Below are positions 15,901 through 26,100 of a stretch of DNA of 64,000 nt, piece after piece (within the stretch, counting starts at the first letter, position 1; each line of letters opens with the position of its first letter). Location: NCBI RefSeq assembly GCF_932526225.1, contig NC_064045.1, positions 11,002,022 to 11,066,021 of the forward strand, in the 5' to 3' direction. The DNA is from Nematostella vectensis (lineage: Eukaryota; Cnidaria; Anthozoa; Actiniaria; Edwardsiidae). The position numbers and the translations under genes were made by a program. The notes under the pieces are model-generated. The model made no database searches. It saw only the letters and a list, made by a program, of their open reading frames with translations, and was not told where the DNA came from.

Positions 15901-18900
15901 CTAGACCGTTTTTTGTGGAGGCCATCTGACTCAGCTCTAAATGGGCGTGGCCCGTAACCATAACAACGTATAGAGATAAAAAAATGTATCATTTTGCATA
16001 TGTCATGGTTATCAAAATAAATGGCAAGGAAGAAAAATGTTTACAAATATTCCCCTGTTTTTACATTTTTAAGGTTCGTTTGCGTTAAGGCCCTGTCACA
16101 CGTAGATTTTTCGGCTGCAACTTGTCTCGCAAAAAAATTGTTTCAGGTCGCACGCGCCCTGTCACACGTGAAGTTTTTCCTGCGACTTGAAACAATTTTT
16201 TGCAGAAAGTAGAAGATCGTTCTGCTTTTCGGGCGACTTTGAGAAATTCAAAACAAGTTGCAAAGGGGGTGTCACACGCAAAAAAATGCGCATGCGACCT
16301 GCAACAATATTTTTGCGAGACAAGCCGCGTCCCGGTTCAGGTTCAATCGTCAGCGCGCACACAGGTGCGCACCCCTACCCCCCACCCCCACCCCTTGGTG
16401 GCCAAAAAGTGGGGCATTTCTTATTAAGGAATCTTCAAATAAAATAATTTTTCCATATAATACCTACGACTGCACAACCCCTCCCCCCCCTCGGCCAATC
16501 CTGGGAACGAGCCTGATCGTGGCCAAAACACCAAAAAATTTAGGGCTTTGCTTCATACCATTTAAATTCTCCCCCCCCCCCCCCCACGGGTCTCTGAGCT
16601 GAAGTGCGTCTCACTTTGTATAGAGCTGGGTCCTTGAGCCATTCCACCCTAGTCCTCTCCCGGACGGGAGTTCCACCCTCCCGGGTAGACACAGTACGTT
16701 CATTGATTTCAAATTCATTCTCTTTCGCTGTGTTGTTATTGCTTTCTGCCATAGATACACATGATGTCATATCCGTTGTAGGTCCGTTGCTGTGGTTACT
16801 TTCAACTAGTTCCAGACCCCCATTGCAATAGGTGGCTTGTGGATGGTCTTGAAATAAATACACACCATAAGTGATACACGTCTACTTCAAAAAGCTTACA
16901 CTGTAGAATCTATGTGCCGTAGCCCACGTTTGCTTCAAAAGAAATAGCCAAACATCCAATCTCTGACATTTCCAGAAAGCATTGCGCACCACCGAAAAAG
17001 TCCGCTCGCCGCCCTAGAACCCTTTTCGCGCCTGCCTCGTCATTGCTTTTTCTTATCATCTAGCGACTGGGTAGAAGTCGCTATTCATTTGTTTTTGCGT
17101 TGTTGCATATTGCTTCGGCTCGTAGCAAAGGAACTTGTGTTGTCTTACCGGTGCATTCTTACCGTTTGTCGTAGTGCACTCGTTATTTGTCGTGGAGTTT
17201 TCGCTATGTTGTCGATTCTTCCTCGCTAGTTTTTCGAGCAGCCGAGATGAGGGCGGCTCTTTGACTATCACGTGGAAGACGACGTTAAACACATTCCCCG
17301 TTCCTATGACGATTAACGAGAGATACTGGGGAGGGAAGAAGTATGTAGTCAATAACAAAAATTCCTATTTTCTTCCAAAGCAATTAGACAAAAGTACTAC
17401 AAGCTTTAAAACACCTCAAAATAACCTTGTTGAAGCTTTTATAGCCAAATTCGTTTATTGCGCCCGCCGTGAAATCAAATCCATTGATCGTCTTGGAATA
17501 GCGCAAGTGGATATAAAAAATAATTGGATAACAAATGAAGTCTCAAAAGTAGAACTAGGGCGGGTCTCTTACCATAAACTCTTTCCAGAGGCCTGGGGAG
17601 AGCTGGGACTCAGTGCTCTGACCGAGTAGAACCCACGTGACACCATACACGAAGATGCCGCACAGAAACGTGAACGCCGACCTGATGAACGAAAATGCAG
17701 GTGCTTGGAAATATTCAACAGTTCAAAGGCCCATAGTCATGATTCTGGGAGGGGAGGAACGTTAGGGGTCGTTTATTCTTTATTAATGGGCCATTTTCTT
17801 TTAGGTAGCTTTCCTAAACTCGCTGTGTTAGTTAATTTCCTTTCCCCTAATTTCCAAATCAACTTGTTGCGCATTCACCCTACTCCCCCTGCTACAAGCC
17901 CATCCCGTATTCCCATTACAACTTGTTGCACCCCCCCCCCCCTCCCTCCCTCCCTCAATTCCCATATCAAAGTGCTGCACTGACACCTACCCCGACTCCG
18001 ATATCAACTTGTTTCACCCCCCCCTCCCTCCCTCCCTCAATTCCATATCAAAGTGCTGCACTGACACCTACCCCGACTCCGATATCAACTTGTTTCACCC
18101 CCCCTCCCTCCCTCCCTCAATCCCATATCAAAGTGCTGCACTGACACCTACCCCGACTCCGATATCAACTTGTTTCACCCCCCCTCCCTCCCTCCCTCCC
18201 TCAATTCCCATATCAAAGTGCTGCACTGACACCTACCCCGACTCCTATATCAACTTGTTGCACCCCCCCCTCCCTCCCTCCCTCAATTCCCATATCAAAG
18301 TGCTGCACTGACACCTACCCCGACTCCGATATCAACTTGTTTCACCCCCCCTCCCTCCCTCCCTCAATTCCCATATCAAAGTGCTGCACTGACACCTACC
18401 CCGACTCCGATATCAACTTGTTGCACCCCCCCCCCCCTCCCTCCCTCAATCCCATATCAAAGTGCTGCACTGACACCTACCCCGACTCCGATATCAACTT
18501 GTTTCACCCCCCCCCCCCTCCCTCCCTCCCTCAATCCCATATCAAAGTGCTGCACTGACACCTACCCCGACTCCGATATCAACTTGTTTCACCAAGTGGA
18601 GGATTTAAAGGGAAAGAAGGCCTTTCCATAATCAATTCGAGTTGAGAACGACGTATCAATTTGGACTAAATTTTTTTAAAAATTGTTGGTCAAAACTCAG
18701 AGGATGTCTTCATTGGAGGTTCTGTATTTCTGGAGGGTTAAAAGCGTTGTGTGGAAATACAAAATAGAGTTTATTGAATGATCATGAGCGAAAAGTCAGA
18801 AGCGAAAACTCGCCTCGTGCAACCGTGTACCGTATTTACTCGAATAAGCTCCTCCCTCGAATAAGCTCCTCCCTCGAATAAGCTCCTCCCTCGAATAAGC

Positions 18901-20158
18901 GCATCCCCCGAATAAGCGCCCCTTTGAACCAAAACTATTAATAAGCGCCTCCCCCGAATAAGCACTCTGGACAAGAAAAAGACAAATATTTAATGGATGA
19001 AGGTTTATTGAAAAAGCTGCTTCACGTTGTAATAATGATATAGAGAAAAGAAACTGATGCAGTATAAAACTGATATTAAATGAAAAAAAAAACACTTCGG
19101 CCTTTTGTTCTAAATTTGCTATTTTTAAAAAGCGCCTCCCTCGAATAAGTGCCTCCCCCGAATAAGCGCCCCGTCTGAGAGTAGAAAATTTTAATACGCG
19201 CCTGGGCGCTTATTCGAGTAAATACGGTAAGCCCGTAAGGTAAACAAAGGTGGAAATTTTCCAATGTCCAGTGTTGAATAAAGCACTTATTCCTACGTTG
19301 ACTGGGGATGTATTCGCCTTGGTTTCGCTCCTCCAGCGAGCTCTGCCCCTACACGCTTTTGACCTTTCAAACGACGTGCTTTGTAACCGCCGCCGCCTGG
19401 TAAATGAGTAACACGGCCCCCAGCGGCGCGTTTTTTTCCCTTCCGCCTTCATTTATACCGTGACCGAGGTCTTGAAAATTCTGACCGAGGCCTACCGTGA
19501 CCTCAACCTTGAAAATACTGACCGAGGCCTTCGGCCTTCGGTTAGTATTTTCAAGACCTCGATCACGGTATTTCACGATACGGACCTCCCTGCTGGTAAA
19601 TAACATATACAAATTGTATTCACCCCTCTTCCCCAAGCTCCAAACTTACCTTATTGCATTAAGCTCAACCCTTTCCCCGCTTTGTTCACAAATCTCCGGA
19701 ATCAGCGACAAATGACTTATCTGCACACAGCCCCATCCGAACTGAAACACCGCCGCTACCGCTACATAGTAGGCAACCTTCGCCGCCTCCCCCTCGCCGT
19801 GACTCAGAAGCCTGGTCAGAAGCAGCGGGAAGGTGATAGTGACCAGTAGAGAGCCTATCAAATGCCATAGCTTGCGGCGACCGTATTGACAAACCGTCCT
19901 GTCACATAGGATCCCTATAAACGGTGTGAATATCCCGTCCGCTAGCTGACCGAGTAGAATTACCAGCCCCGTATGACGGTTCGATAACTGTACCACTTTA
20001 GTAAGGTAAATGATCAAATATGTAAACCATACTGAAGACACGAGGTCGTTCAAAATGTGCCCAACACCATGTGAAGCTTTCTGTTTCAGGCACAGTCTTA
20101 GTTTCTCTGGTTTCACTTGTTGCTGTGAAACTGAGCATTCTTCAATTTTTGGCTCCAT
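8244..20158 (-). CDS. MFSD12-like major facilitator transporter
   Basis: Minus-strand exons, 5' to 3': 20158-19650, 17681-17573, 17325-17163, 16847-16615, 15582-15490, 9668-9576, 9419-9246 and 8347-8244. Phases match at every junction. Exon 1 begins MEPKIEECSV and carries the family's LNDLVSSVWFTYLIIYL, LGQLADGIFTP and FQFGWGCVQISHLSLIPE motifs. Later exons give VEWLKDPALYK, CTRLVVNISQSYLPIYLTE, AIAYFPLVVLVSG, SSVMLVTALSLISDLVG and SGAFVYGAISFSDKV. MFSD12 in vertebrates is a lysosomal/melanosomal 12-TM protein needed for cysteine import into these organelles; the same role here is inferred. If exon 8347 is not spliced, the frame meets TAA at 8242-8240, giving 493 residues and no twelfth helix. 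A consensus GTAAGT donor at 8243 argues for a further exon (candidate 7190-7298). The introns are packed with repeats and a transposon. Confidence 0.93.
8355..8600. repeat. 35-bp minisatellite abutting the exon 8 splice acceptor
   Basis: About seven copies of a 35-base unit around AAACAAAACTGCGTTATGCC, separated by TGTTGCTAGATGAC. The first unit overlaps the polypyrimidine/acceptor region of the MFSD12-like exon ending at 8347 (minus strand). Confidence 0.9.
8842..8877. repeat. (TA)n microsatellite
   Basis: A 36-base TA run forming the left flank of the ribozyme-bearing inverted repeat at 8886-9067. Confidence 0.95.
8886..9067. mobile_element. Inverted repeat with 75-bp arms (Penelope-like or retrozyme-type sequence)
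   Basis: The left arm (8886-8960) and right arm (8992-9067) are almost perfect reverse complements. Each begins or ends with CTTGGTTTGTAGGAAAAAA or its complement, and a 31-base spacer separates them. TA microsatellites flank the region at 8842-8877 and 9132-9214. Each arm carries hammerhead ribozyme core sequence; the left-arm copy on the minus strand is complete. Hammerhead motifs are known in Penelope-like element pseudo-LTRs and in retrozymes, so one of these origins is inferred. No reverse transcriptase was seen nearby. Confidence 0.75.
8919..8969 (-). ncRNA. Type I hammerhead ribozyme, intronic and sense to the MFSD12-like gene
   Basis: Reading the minus strand from 8969: a stem I 5' strand (TTTCATCTT), then the conserved CTGATGA box (8960-8954). 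Stem II follows as GTGG-GCAA-CCAC, four pairs closed by a GNRA tetraloop. Next come GAAA, stem III as ACA-GGCT-TGT, then A at the NUH position (GTA, cleavage expected between 8928 and 8927). The stem I 3' strand GAGATGAAA pairs with the 5' strand over about nine positions, one of them a U-G wobble. All core nucleotides of the family are present. It lies in the intron between exons 9419-9246 and 8347-8244, on the transcribed sense strand. Self-cleavage is inferred from the fold, not shown. Confidence 0.82.
9132..9214. repeat. (TA)n microsatellite
   Basis: An 83-base TA run immediately beyond the donor end of MFSD12-like exon 9419-9246 (in the intron). It forms the right flank of the ribozyme-bearing repeat region. 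Confidence 0.95.
9832..9982. repeat. Compound (AATA)n / (GAAT)n microsatellite
   Basis: AATA repeats to about 9915, a short GGAT block, then GAAT repeats to 9982. GAAT repeats reappear at 15345-15376, just beyond the right end of the recombinase element, suggesting the element sits inside a GAAT microsatellite. Confidence 0.93.
9995..10240. repeat. Cluster of about 12 GTTCCTTTTTGTAAC motifs in both orientations
   Basis: Twelve or so copies of GTTCC(T/C)TTT(T/C)GTAAC or the reverse complement GTTACAAAAAGGA(A/G)C occur within 250 bases. The ends GTT...AAC are palindromic. Four more copies lie at about 14373, 14548, 15149 and 15317, near the other end of the recombinase element. The arrangement resembles subterminal protein-binding sites, but no binding is shown. 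Confidence 0.85.
10785..13515 (+). pseudogene. Zinc-finger tyrosine recombinase of the mobile element, disrupted
   Basis: The first open stretch (10785-11990; the first ATG gives MITMLCFYHK) has two C2H2-type fingers (HRCPVPACQKEVIHLPRHL and VCSFPGCNLIVRRLHNHL). A KG/QS low-complexity tract (about 11240-11380) and an acidic region follow. A single TAG at 11988-11990 interrupts it, and the same frame stays open to 12893. This second part holds a SAM-like helical region and the catalytic domain: CRAGPIANMTLRDL (first Arg), KHKTSASAG (Lys) and ASFRKAAVSVV (second Arg). From about 12850 the MGHNQKTAEK segment expected to hold the His and tail appears only in another frame. Further pieces continue in frame (12942-13172), then shifted (13156-13515, KVYDKVRRLMKKE). 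One stop plus several frameshifts make it a pseudogene. Confidence 0.8.
13665..13762. repeat. 30-bp minisatellite, about 3.5 copies
   Basis: Unit around ACGTTATTATACTTAAATGT plus ATACACAGAG, located just after the recombinase remnants inside the element. Confidence 0.85.
13763..15316. other. Non-coding 3' portion of the recombinase element
   Basis: AT-rich sequence with no ORF resembling a known protein. It holds three of the four right-side GTTCC-type motif copies (14373, 14548, 15149). Nothing else could be supported. Confidence 0.5.
16085..16335. repeat. MITE-like repeat with CCTGTCACACGT blocks
   Basis: Contains GGCCCTGTCACACGT, GCCCTGTCACACGT and GGTGTCACACG. It also has complementary stretches around TGCAACTTGTCTCGCAAAAA and TTTTTGCGAGACAAG at opposite ends (16117 and 16311). 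The arrangement suggests a foldback element in the MFSD12-like intron between exons 16847-16615 and 15582-15490. Boundaries are approximate. Confidence 0.5.
17930..18597. repeat. C-rich 80-85-bp minisatellite, about 8 copies
   Basis: Each unit has CAAAGTGCTGCACTGACACC, a TACCCCGACTCCGATATCAAC block, then CCCCCC and repeated CTCC. It lies in MFSD12-like intron 1. The complementary strand is strongly G-tracted. Confidence 0.93.
18828..19229. mobile_element. 402-bp MITE with 22-bp perfect terminal inverted repeats
   Basis: The left end TACCGTATTTACTCGAATAA plus GC is matched exactly by the complement at the right end (19208-19229). Inside are repeated CTCGAATAAGC(T/G)CCTCCC blocks. It lies in MFSD12-like intron 1. 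No clean target duplication was found. Confidence 0.8.
19456..19570. repeat. 115-bp foldback element
   Basis: The left arm TACCGTGACCGAGGTCTTGA continuing to about 19492 is complementary to the right arm ending TCAAGACCTCGATCACGGTA (19551-19570). A partial internal copy (CCGTGACCTC...) lies between them. Confidence 0.75.
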
Positions 20159-22070
20159 TTGAAGGCAGTGTTTATTCTCGAAGGTCGAGTTTGCAAGTTT
20201 TGATTAATTGAGCATAGGTGAGGCTTTTTATATCGTCTTGTTCTTGTCTGTGTAAACTGCAGACAGAAGCCCTTATCGAAGGACTCGGAGAACCAGATAC
20301 CTCAAGCCCTTCGTCACTGTTTTGAGTTGATGGTGTGATGTTTCGATCCGTTTACAACTGACATATGCTAAATGAACTTTGGGTGAAGTGACAAGTGATG
20401 TACAAACTTAAAGTACAATGCATACAATTTGACAGTTAAAACAAAACAGACCAATACAAGAACGAAATCATAGACCAAACGTTGCCTAAGGTTATCAGTT
20501 GTGTCGATGATATTATCTCGGAAATAGAGCAGGGCGGATAATCTAAACGCAAAGTCCATTTTCGCAAAAAGAATGCGCAAATCCATATCCCCTGGACGAC
20601 GGCTTGGCACTTGGTTTTTTTTTGAGTGACATGAGAATTATCTAAAAATGCAATCAAGAATACACTAAAATCTATTGTTGCACTCGGCTGAGTCATGAAT
20701 ATTACTATGATCCATGCGAGAAAAATGTGTATTTGATTTTTCACATGATTCTGTTTCTCTGTTTATATGTACCACATTGATTATTGTTCAGAAAAAAATA
20801 TGTTGCTCAAGCCTGCTCAAGCTAAATAAATCGAGAAAGCAAACAAAAGCTTTGATTGAATAAATGACCGCCATCCCCGCTTTGCCCTAGCCTCATCCCC
20901 AGGCCACTCTCGGTCAGCTCTAGTCGCTCTTAGAGCTGACCACGGAGAGCATGCGGGAAACGGGAAATCAAACGTCGGCTTCATATGTGGCCGCGCAGCC
21001 TGAGGGGCCTGGCAACAAGGCTAGCTACACCCTTGCCTGATTTACAAACGCTCAAGAGAATCGGCACCATTCTCCATCCGACTGGTACATTTAAGCCAAT
21101 CAGAGCTGGAAAGAAATGGATAGAAATGATAAGGGAGATGGGGGGTAATAAAGAAGACTTACTTATCTCAGTTTCGGATTTCAACCTGGGAGACCCTGTT
21201 CTTTTCTGTTTCAACGTTTACAAAGACAAATAAACAGTAAGTGGACTTTTAGAGCACACTAGCATACACACATTGGCACCAGTCGGGCCAAAACGAGACG
21301 CTAGCACAGTCTATTACCCGTACAGTTCGGCAACCATGGACAGAAAGCTAATGACAATCCCCGACAATCGTTAATGAAAGCAAGTGATAAAAAGAAAATT
21401 AAAACATTTTGAGTCCATTTACCAAGTATCGAACCTTGCCCGGATCAGATGAGAAAAACAATAGACCCGCCGTATGGCAGCTGAAAGCTTTACGGCTAGG
21501 GAGGCAATAACCAGGTTCCTAACTCTGTCTTATTCGGTTACGCCACGCATAGCTCGCTGAGACTTGCGTCTCTTGGAAATTGGCGTGTTGCTATAGTGAA
21601 ATAATGCTCATTGGCCGCCATCCGAGGGCCCTGTTCTATCATACATTGGACTTCATTTGTGCACAGAAACAACAAAAGTCAACTAACAATTCACCCAGAA
21701 ATCACAATGTTATCGATGACTTTCTTAAAACGTTTCAAAATCTCACGATCTTTTTGTGGCGTAGCTGAGTGTCGTAGCGAAGTCGTGGGCTTTATTTACA
21801 CTCTACGGGACGAGTTTTTAAGGTGATAAGTGTCGCATACGACTAAGTCGTGCTGTCTGAATCAGGTTTGAATTGGTCGTGTAGTACGCCACACTTTTTT
21901 CGCAGTTGAACAAGAGTGGGCATAAACTGGAGGCCTTCCAAAATTGAAAACACGCAAGCAATGCCTCTAGGAGTTAACATTTTTAATGAAAAAACAAACT
22001 AAAAGGTAACATATCTAACAGGAGCAATAGGTGAGCTTGCTATTACCATTTTAAGTTCACGATCGTTATA
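20159..22070. other. Intergenic region upstream of the MFSD12-like gene
   Basis: This should contain the MFSD12-like promoter immediately above 20158. Short ORFs here have no family resemblance, and no RNA gene or clear element was recognised. Confidence 0.5.
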
Positions 22071-22345
22071 GTATGACGCGCGCTACCGTGGCCACCTTAA
22101 TAGTTTTGTGAAGTGAACCAATAAGAATGCGAGAGAAGTGCTATGTGATACGACGCGCGCTACCGTGGCCACCTTCATAGTTTTGTGAAGTGAACCAATA
22201 AGAATGCGAGAGAAGTGCTATGTGATACGACGCGCGTTACCGTGGCCACCTTAAAAGTTTTGTGAAGTGAACCAATAAGAATGCGAGAGAAGTGCTATCT
22301 GATACGACGCCCGCTACCATGGCCAAATTGATAGTTTTGTGTAGT
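22071..22345. repeat. 77-bp tandem repeat, about 3.5 copies
   Basis: The block GACGCGCGCTACCGTGGCCA starts at about 22075, 22152, 22229 and 22306, giving a constant 77-base period. Each copy includes GTGAAGTGAACCAATAAGAA and GCGAGAGAAGTGCTATGTGA. A single related GCGCGCTACCGTGG(T/C)CACC occurs at about 51564. Confidence 0.92.
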
Positions 22346-23177
22346 AAACCAATAGCAAAACAATGACAGCACGAAAAATCCATCAGAGCACGAAAGAATC
22401 CTTCCAGTGATTAAATTTTTGTCAATCAAAACTTTAATTATCGCTTCAACGGTGTCGGTATATGTCACACTATTTAGTCATAAAACTAAATATAACAAAA
22501 TCCTCACATTTTACTTTGCAACGACATTGTGAGTGCAAAAATTAAAACAGCAAATACTTCGAAGATATGCATAGCAAAAAAAATATATAAGGGAAAAGAC
22601 ATTTTTTTTCCTTCAGAGAATAAGAGCAACTGACAATAACGCCGAACCGTCTTTATTGACGAAGTTTCGATCAAAATTCGCATTTTCATAGTCAGTCTGT
22701 ATTTAATATTTCAATTTGCGCACTCTGAACTATAAACAAAATTAATTCCCTATATTTTCAATTTGGTTGTATAAAATTCACTTTGTTTTTTTTATTTGAA
22801 TTGAATTATTGCTTATACACAGAGCGCTGATAAATATTTTTGGCATTAATTTGCGAAAGAAAATAGAACAAATGCAACTTTGAGACGAATTCAAATTCGT
22901 CGATTGGCGCTGATCACTGAACATTTTGCAAACTTTCTAAAAATAATAATATATAATAATAAACTTTTCGATTTTGGAATCTAACATAAATATATCATTG
23001 TCTTCACAAGTAACGCTAACTAAAACCTTTTTTCAATGTATTTTACTAAACAAACTTCATTGTTTCGAATATAAAACTCTATATTTATCTACAGAAGTCC
23101 AAACAATTCAGAACAACAAATTCACAACACCCTGCCCTAACATAATACCAATTGTACATAATTTATAAGATACATTT
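22346..23177. other. AT-rich intergenic / SPSB3-like 3' flank
   Basis: No coding sequence recognised. It probably includes the 3' UTR of the minus-strand SPSB3-like gene that ends at 23178. Confidence 0.45.
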
Positions 23178-26100
23178 TCAGCATTTCCTTTTGCGCTTTG
23201 AGTCCCACACGCCATCCTCTTTTGGCTTGGGTTGAGCTGTGACCTTTAAAATCCAGTTCAACTCTTTCGCAAGGTGTTTCTTCACCCCTGGTGGCAAGGG
23301 CAAGTCATGGACGTTGTTCGGGTGGGATAATGCTTTCCCTATTGCCTCACAGCACAAGTACTGTAACGAGTGCTTTAAAGAAGTGCTTCGAGTCAGTCTC
23401 ATCTTGGTCCTCGCCGCCGTTGATGAGACCATGGGGTACAGCTCTTTCCCCTTCAGCCCCTCCGCGGCCACACCTAGAGGCTGGTCGTCCCGCAAGAAGG
23501 TGAGGCGACCGCTCCAGGTGTCTACATGGATGCCGATGGTAGTACCCCGGTCGAACTTGGTGGTGTAGTCGTGGGTGAGGCCGTCGTGGTGGAAGGTCCC
23601 AAAGTAGGATAGTCCCCAACTGTCCTGATCCCGTCCTAGGATACTACAGAAGGAGCTCCGGTAGCGTTCAAGGTCAGTGTCCTTAGTCCCTACGCCGACC
23701 ATCTAAAGGAGAAATATGCAACAATCAATACACAATGAAAAAACTAACTCTGATTTAACACATCTTCACCTTGTAATGTGAAGGAATTTGAGACCATTTT
23801 GTCGATATAAATGAATTTGACGTTTACGTTGTCATAGTCAATCGAGCAATTTCATTTTAGTTATCTGCGTTTTACAGGAATGCTCAACAACGTTTTGATA
23901 TGTACTGCATTTAGCTGTCATTGTTAACAAGTCCGTCGGTAACCCTGAACTGTATACTGCAATGTAGAGTAGATGGGATATCATGGGACTGTATACGATA
24001 AAACTGCATCATTGGTGGTCTTAATATCAAGTGACTGTTAGCTGTATTGTAGAGTAGAAAGGCCGCGATAACACGGGACTGTTAGCTGTACTGTAGAGTA
24101 GAAAGGCCGCGATAACACGGGACTGTTAGCTGTACTGTAGACGGTAATACTGTATCATGGTGGTCGTAAGTTGTACTGTCGGTTGTCGTTAGTTGTCCAG
24201 TAATTGTTCAAGCTGAAAAAGAAACTCACAAACAAATAAAGGTTATTGAAGCGAACGTAAATATGTGAACAGAAAGACATACAGAAGGACGGACAGACAG
24301 ACAATACAGACACACATAAAGAGAGACGAACATACAAGACATACAGATAGGACAAGACAGATACATATTCAAGACAGACAAACATACATACATGACGGAC
24401 AGACACAAAGGCTAGACTTGCAGACAGACACACAAACAAGGCATAGAAACATACAGGACATACAAGGCATACAGACAAGGCAGACAAATCAAGATTTATA
24501 GACAGACATACATTACAAGGCAAACAAACATACAAGACATACACACAGGCAGTACATACTGACTCTGAGAAGGCAATGCGCTTTATACAGTCTTTATACA
24601 TGTCTTATTGAGAACATTTTCAATCCAAACCACTGAAGCGGTTACAACTTCTTCTTTCTAAAGCACCAGATAGACACTGTATGAACTAACTATCAGCATT
24701 AACAAGCGGGATAGCTCACAGAGAGAGAGACAGACACAGAAAAGAAACAGCTGTATAACACGATATAGACAGACATGAATAAAACCAAAGACATAGATAA
24801 ACATAAAGCCAAACTAAAAATACAGGCACACTTTACACGGCAGACAAGATAGACATAGAGACAAGACAGAAGGTGAAGGACATCTGACAATGACACACAA
24901 ACAGACAAGATACACATACAAGAATGTCACGCACACAAGACAAGACAAACACATACAAGACATACAGAAAGACAAACATACTGTACAAGACAAGACAGAC
25001 ACACATACAAGACAAACACAAAGACACACATACTGTACAAGACAAGACAGACACACATACAAGACATACACAAAGACACACATACTGTACAAGACAAGAC
25101 AGACACACATACAAGACAAACACAAAGACACATACTGTACAAAACAAGACAGACACACATACAAGACATACACAAAGACACACATACTGTACAAGACAAG
25201 ACAGACACACATACAAGACATACACAAAGACACACATACTGTACAAGACAAGACAGACACACATACAAGACATACACAAAGACACACATACTGTACAAGA
25301 CAAGACAGACACACATACAAGACATACACAAAGACACTGTACAAAACAAGACAGACACACATAAAAGACATACGGAAAGACACACATTCTGTACAAGACA
25401 AGACAGACACACATACAAGACATACACAAAGACACACATACCGTACAAGACAGGACAGACACACATACAAGACAAACACAAAGACACCTACTGTACAAGA
25501 CAAGACAGACACACATACAAGACATACACAAAGACACACATACCGTACAAGACAGGACAGACACACATACAAGACAAACACAAAGACACACATACTGTAC
25601 AAGACAAGACAGACACACATACAAGGCAAACACAAAGACACATACTGTACAAGACAAGACAGACACACATACAAGACAAAAACAAAGACACATACTGTAC
25701 AAAACAAGACAGACACACATACAAGACATACACAAAGACACACATACTGTACAAGACAAGACAGACACACATGCAAGACATACACAAAGACACACGTACT
25801 GTACAAGACAAGACAGACACACATACAAGACAAACACAAAGACACACATACTGTACAAGACAAGACAGACACACATACAAGACAAACACAAAGACACACA
25901 TACTGTACAAGACAAGACAGACACACATACAAGACATACAGAAAGACACACATACTGTACAAGACAGACACACATGCAAGACATACAGAAAGAGCACAAA
26001 CTGTACAAGACAAGACAGACACACATACAAGACATACAGAAAGACACACATAATGTACAAGACAAGACAGACACACATACAAGACATACAGAAAGACACA

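Noticed and set aside
20985-21233. 82-codon plus-strand ORF MWPRSLRGLATRL
   Set aside because: No domain, no splice context and composition like surrounding intergenic DNA.
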